A stretch of 42,939 bases of DNA from an uncultured Bacteroidales bacterium (GTDB lineage Bacteria > Bacteroidota > Bacteroidia > Bacteroidales > UBA932). A model generated the notes under the pieces. It saw nothing but the letters and a program-made list of their open reading frames with translations. It was not told the origin of the DNA and made no database searches. Below are positions 41,237 through 42,939 of this stretch, one piece after another. Within the stretch, counting starts at the first letter, position 1; each line of letters begins with the position of its first letter. Location: positions 1 to 42,939 of the forward strand of contig UQYV01000029.1 in NCBI GenBank assembly GCA_900545245.1, written 5' to 3'. Made by a program: the position numbers and the translations under genes.

Positions 41237-42801
41237 TCTATGGTAGCAGGTGGTTTCGATGATACATCATACACCACGCGGTTAACCCCATTGACCTTGT
41301 TTATTATCTCGTTTGAGAGCCGCGCCAACACCTCATAGGGCAGCCGAGCCCAATCAGCCGTCATGCCGTCGACTGATGTCACCGCCCGCAGTGCCACGCA
41401 GCTTTCATAGGTCCTTTCATCGCCCATGACTCCTACGCTCTGAACCGGGAGGAGTATGGCTCCGGCCTGCCAGATTTTGTCGTAGAGACCGGTCTCCCTG
41501 AGAATGCTGATGTAGATGTGGTCAACCTCCTGAAGGATATGGACTTTCTCCGGAGTCACCTCACCGATGATACGTATTCCAAGTCCCGGACCCGGGAACG
41601 GATGACGCCCGATCAGAGTCTCGCTGATGCCCAGTTGGCGGCCGACCCTGCGCACCTCGTCCTTGAAAAGCAGACGCAGCGGCTCCACAATTTTCAGATT
41701 CATCTTCTCAGGCAGGCCTCCCACATTATGGTGAGACTTGATGACCACAGCCGTGCCGTTCACCTGGGCGGATTCGACCACATCCGGATAAATCGTGCCC
41801 TGTCCGAGCCATTTCACGTCATTGATTTCGCCGGCAGCCGCGTTGAAAACCTCAATGAAATCCTTGCCGATAATCTTTCTCTTCGCTTCAGGGTCGGTCA
41901 CTCCACGCAGGTCGCCGAGGAATCGTTCTGCAGCGTCAATTCCTTTGACATTCAGCCCCATACCCTTGTAGGACTCAAGTACTTCAACGGCCTCGTTCTT
42001 TCTCATCAGACCGGAATCCACAAAGATACAATGGAGGTTGTCGCCGATGGCGCGGTGCAGGAGCATTGCGGCGACTGAAGAATCGACTCCGCCGGAAAGC
42101 CCGAGCACAACCTTGTCATTGCCGAGTTTTTCCTTAAGCTCACGGACTGTTTGCTCGATGAAGCCCTCGCTGGTCCAGTTGCCGGAGCATCCGCAGATGC
42201 CGAGCACGAAATTGCGCAGGAGCTGCGTTCCTTCGGAGCTGTGGTAAACCTCCGGGTGGAACTGGAGTCCCCATGTCTGCTCACCGGAGATTCGGAATGC
42301 TGCTATGTTCACGTCCTCCGTTGATGCTATGATCCGGTAGGTCGGCGGAATGGCGGTTATAGTGTCACCGTGTGACATCCATACCTGAGAGCTTGCGCTG
42401 AGTCCCGCCATGAGAGGGTCATCGTCATCACGGACATTCATCATCGCGCGGCCGTACTCCCTGGTCGGGGACTTTTCCACACTACCACCGAAGAACTGTG
42501 CGAGATATTGAGCTCCGTAGCAAACTCCGAGAAGGGGAAGCACTCCCTTGATGCCTTCAAGATTTACTCGCGGCGCGTTTTCCCCTCTCACCGAGCAGGG
42601 GCTGCCGCTGAGAATCACTCCCTTTACTTCCTGACCGAAAGGGGAGTGTGTGTCCTTTATGTCTGCGGCCGATCGGGAATCCTCCTGTCTGAATTTGTTG
42701 TAGGGAACAATCTCGCAATAGACCTGCATCTCCCTGATTCTTCGGGCGATGAGCTGGGTGTATTGCGAGCCGAAATCAACTATTATAATCTTTTCTGTCA
42801 T
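41227..42801 (-). CDS. guaA: GMP synthase (glutamine-hydrolyzing)
   Basis: Converts XMP to GMP with glutamine and ATP. Glutamine amidotransferase domain 1-200 with C94 (LLGVCYGAQ), H182 and E184 (QFHPEV). ATP-PPase domain with SGGVDS at 236-241. C-terminal dimerisation domain ends with SSKPPATIEWE, the family tail. 524 residues, full length. Last codons lie inside repeat copy B. Confidence 0.97.
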   Translation of the reverse strand: MTEKIIIVDFGSQYTQLIARRIREMQVYCEIVPYNKFRQEDSRSAADIKDTHSPFGQEVKGVILSGSPCSVRGENAPRVNLEGIKGVLPLLGVCYGAQYLAQFFGGSVEKSPTREYGRAMMNVRDDDDPLMAGLSASSQVWMSHGDTITAIPPTYRIIASTEDVNIAAFRISGEQTWGLQFHPEVYHSSEGTQLLRNFVLGICGCSGNWTSEGFIEQTVRELKEKLGNDKVVLGLSGGVDSSVAAMLLHRAIGDNLHCIFVDSGLMRKNEAVEVLESYKGMGLNVKGIDAAERFLGDLRGVTDPEAKRKIIGKDFIEVFNAAAGEINDVKWLGQGTIYPDVVESAQVNGTAVVIKSHHNVGGLPEKMNLKIVEPLRLLFKDEVRRVGRQLGISETLIGRHPFPGPGLGIRIIGEVTPEKVHILQEVDHIYISILRETGLYDKIWQAGAILLPVQSVGVMGDERTYESCVALRAVTSVDGMTADWARLPYEVLARLSNEIINKVNGVNRVVYDVSSKPPATIEWE

Positions 42802-42814
42802 ATCTTACTTAAGT

Positions 42815-42841
42815 TTCGCAAGTATTCTAACATCTTGCGAA
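42815..42841. promoter_or_regulatory. Inverted repeat upstream of guaA
   Basis: TTCGCAAG (42815-42822) and CTTGCGAA (42834-42841), perfect 8-bp arms, 11-nt spacer, 14 bp upstream of the guaA start. It may be a leader hairpin or an operator; it does not resemble a purine riboswitch. Confidence 0.45.
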
Positions 42842-42915
42842 TATTAAACTTATCTCATTTATCAACCTCTCAAATCCCACGCACTTTTTCTGTCCACGTT
42901 ACCCCTCTCCTAAAT

Positions 42916-42934
42916 CCCCTCCCTCGGGGAGGGG
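42916..42934. repeat. G/C-rich palindrome at the window edge
   Basis: CCCCTCC, 5 nt, GGAGGGG. This kind of CCCTCCC/GGGAGGG palindrome is often dispersed between genes. The window ends 5 bp later, so nothing more can be said. Confidence 0.4.
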
Positions 42935-42939
42935 ACTTA

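Noticed and set aside
40805..41338. 177-residue plus-strand frame through the ferritin-guaA gap
   Set aside because: It runs through a terminator hairpin, both repeat edges and the guaA tail, and shows no protein-like composition.
42802..42870. Purine riboswitch upstream of guaA
   Set aside because: Only a simple 8-bp inverted repeat is present; no three-way junction or conserved loop residues.

Overview
The window reads as a chromosomal stretch from a gut-type member of the order Bacteroidales (Bacteroidota) with a base composition near 50% GC. Indicators are an adjacent SusC/SusD pair, many short lipoprotein signal peptides, Bacteroidota-type promoters (TTTG about 20 nt upstream of TAnnTTTG), a DUF3822-rsmD pair, a PiT transporter with a PhoU-like tail, a Cys-His clostripain-type protease, and an IS1634-type insertion sequence first known from Bacteroidota and mollicutes. 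The genus cannot be fixed from sequence alone; an uncultured Bacteroidales lineage is plausible.

Layout. 1-4.8 kb: the 3' part of a GspF-type inner-membrane protein, a decayed DUF4143 ATPase flanked by a duplicated piece of the nadE tail and preceded by two long palindromes, then nadE and a small lipoprotein. 4.8-15.5 kb: a protease-rich zone (M6 metalloprotease, Sec11-like S24/S26 peptidase, clostripain-like C11 protease, M49 dipeptidyl peptidase) mixed with housekeeping genes (pth, rplY, xerD) and a thioredoxin lipoprotein. 14.2-22.8 kb: one minus-strand operon, S9 dipeptidyl peptidase -> SusC -> SusD -> small lipoprotein -> Calx-beta-like lipoprotein. It has no glycosidase and probably takes up peptides. 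23-25 kb: a deoxynucleoside kinase and a beta-lactamase-fold serine hydrolase whose 3' ends overlap. 25.2-29.9 kb: a five-gene minus-strand operon (nrnA, two FKBP lipoproteins, a MATE transporter, a cytidylate-kinase-like gene). 30-32 kb: a pilin-like membrane protein, DUF3822 and rsmD. Then fabF, an IS1634-type element (33.5-35.7 kb), the phosphate transporter divergent from a PhoB/PhoR-like two-component pair, ferritin and guaA.

How the genes fit together. Five peptidases plus a SusCD importer within 23 kb suggest a protein- or peptide-fermenting organism. The phosphate transporter and the response regulator/kinase pair share a divergent promoter region that holds a Pho-box-like direct repeat, so they probably form one phosphate-response module.

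The least explained structure is non-coding. A family of three intergenic elements (about 8.87-9.01, 31.98-32.13 and 41.05-41.24 kb) shares a conserved core inside hairpins whose stems differ by compensatory changes; two copies begin exactly at a stop codon (fabF, guaA). Next to one copy is a promoter-hairpin-terminator arrangement that looks like a 75-80 nt small RNA. The IS element carries a 131-nt multi-branch structure closed by a perfect 25-bp stem directly after its transposase stop codon. I found no CRISPR array, tRNA or rRNA.
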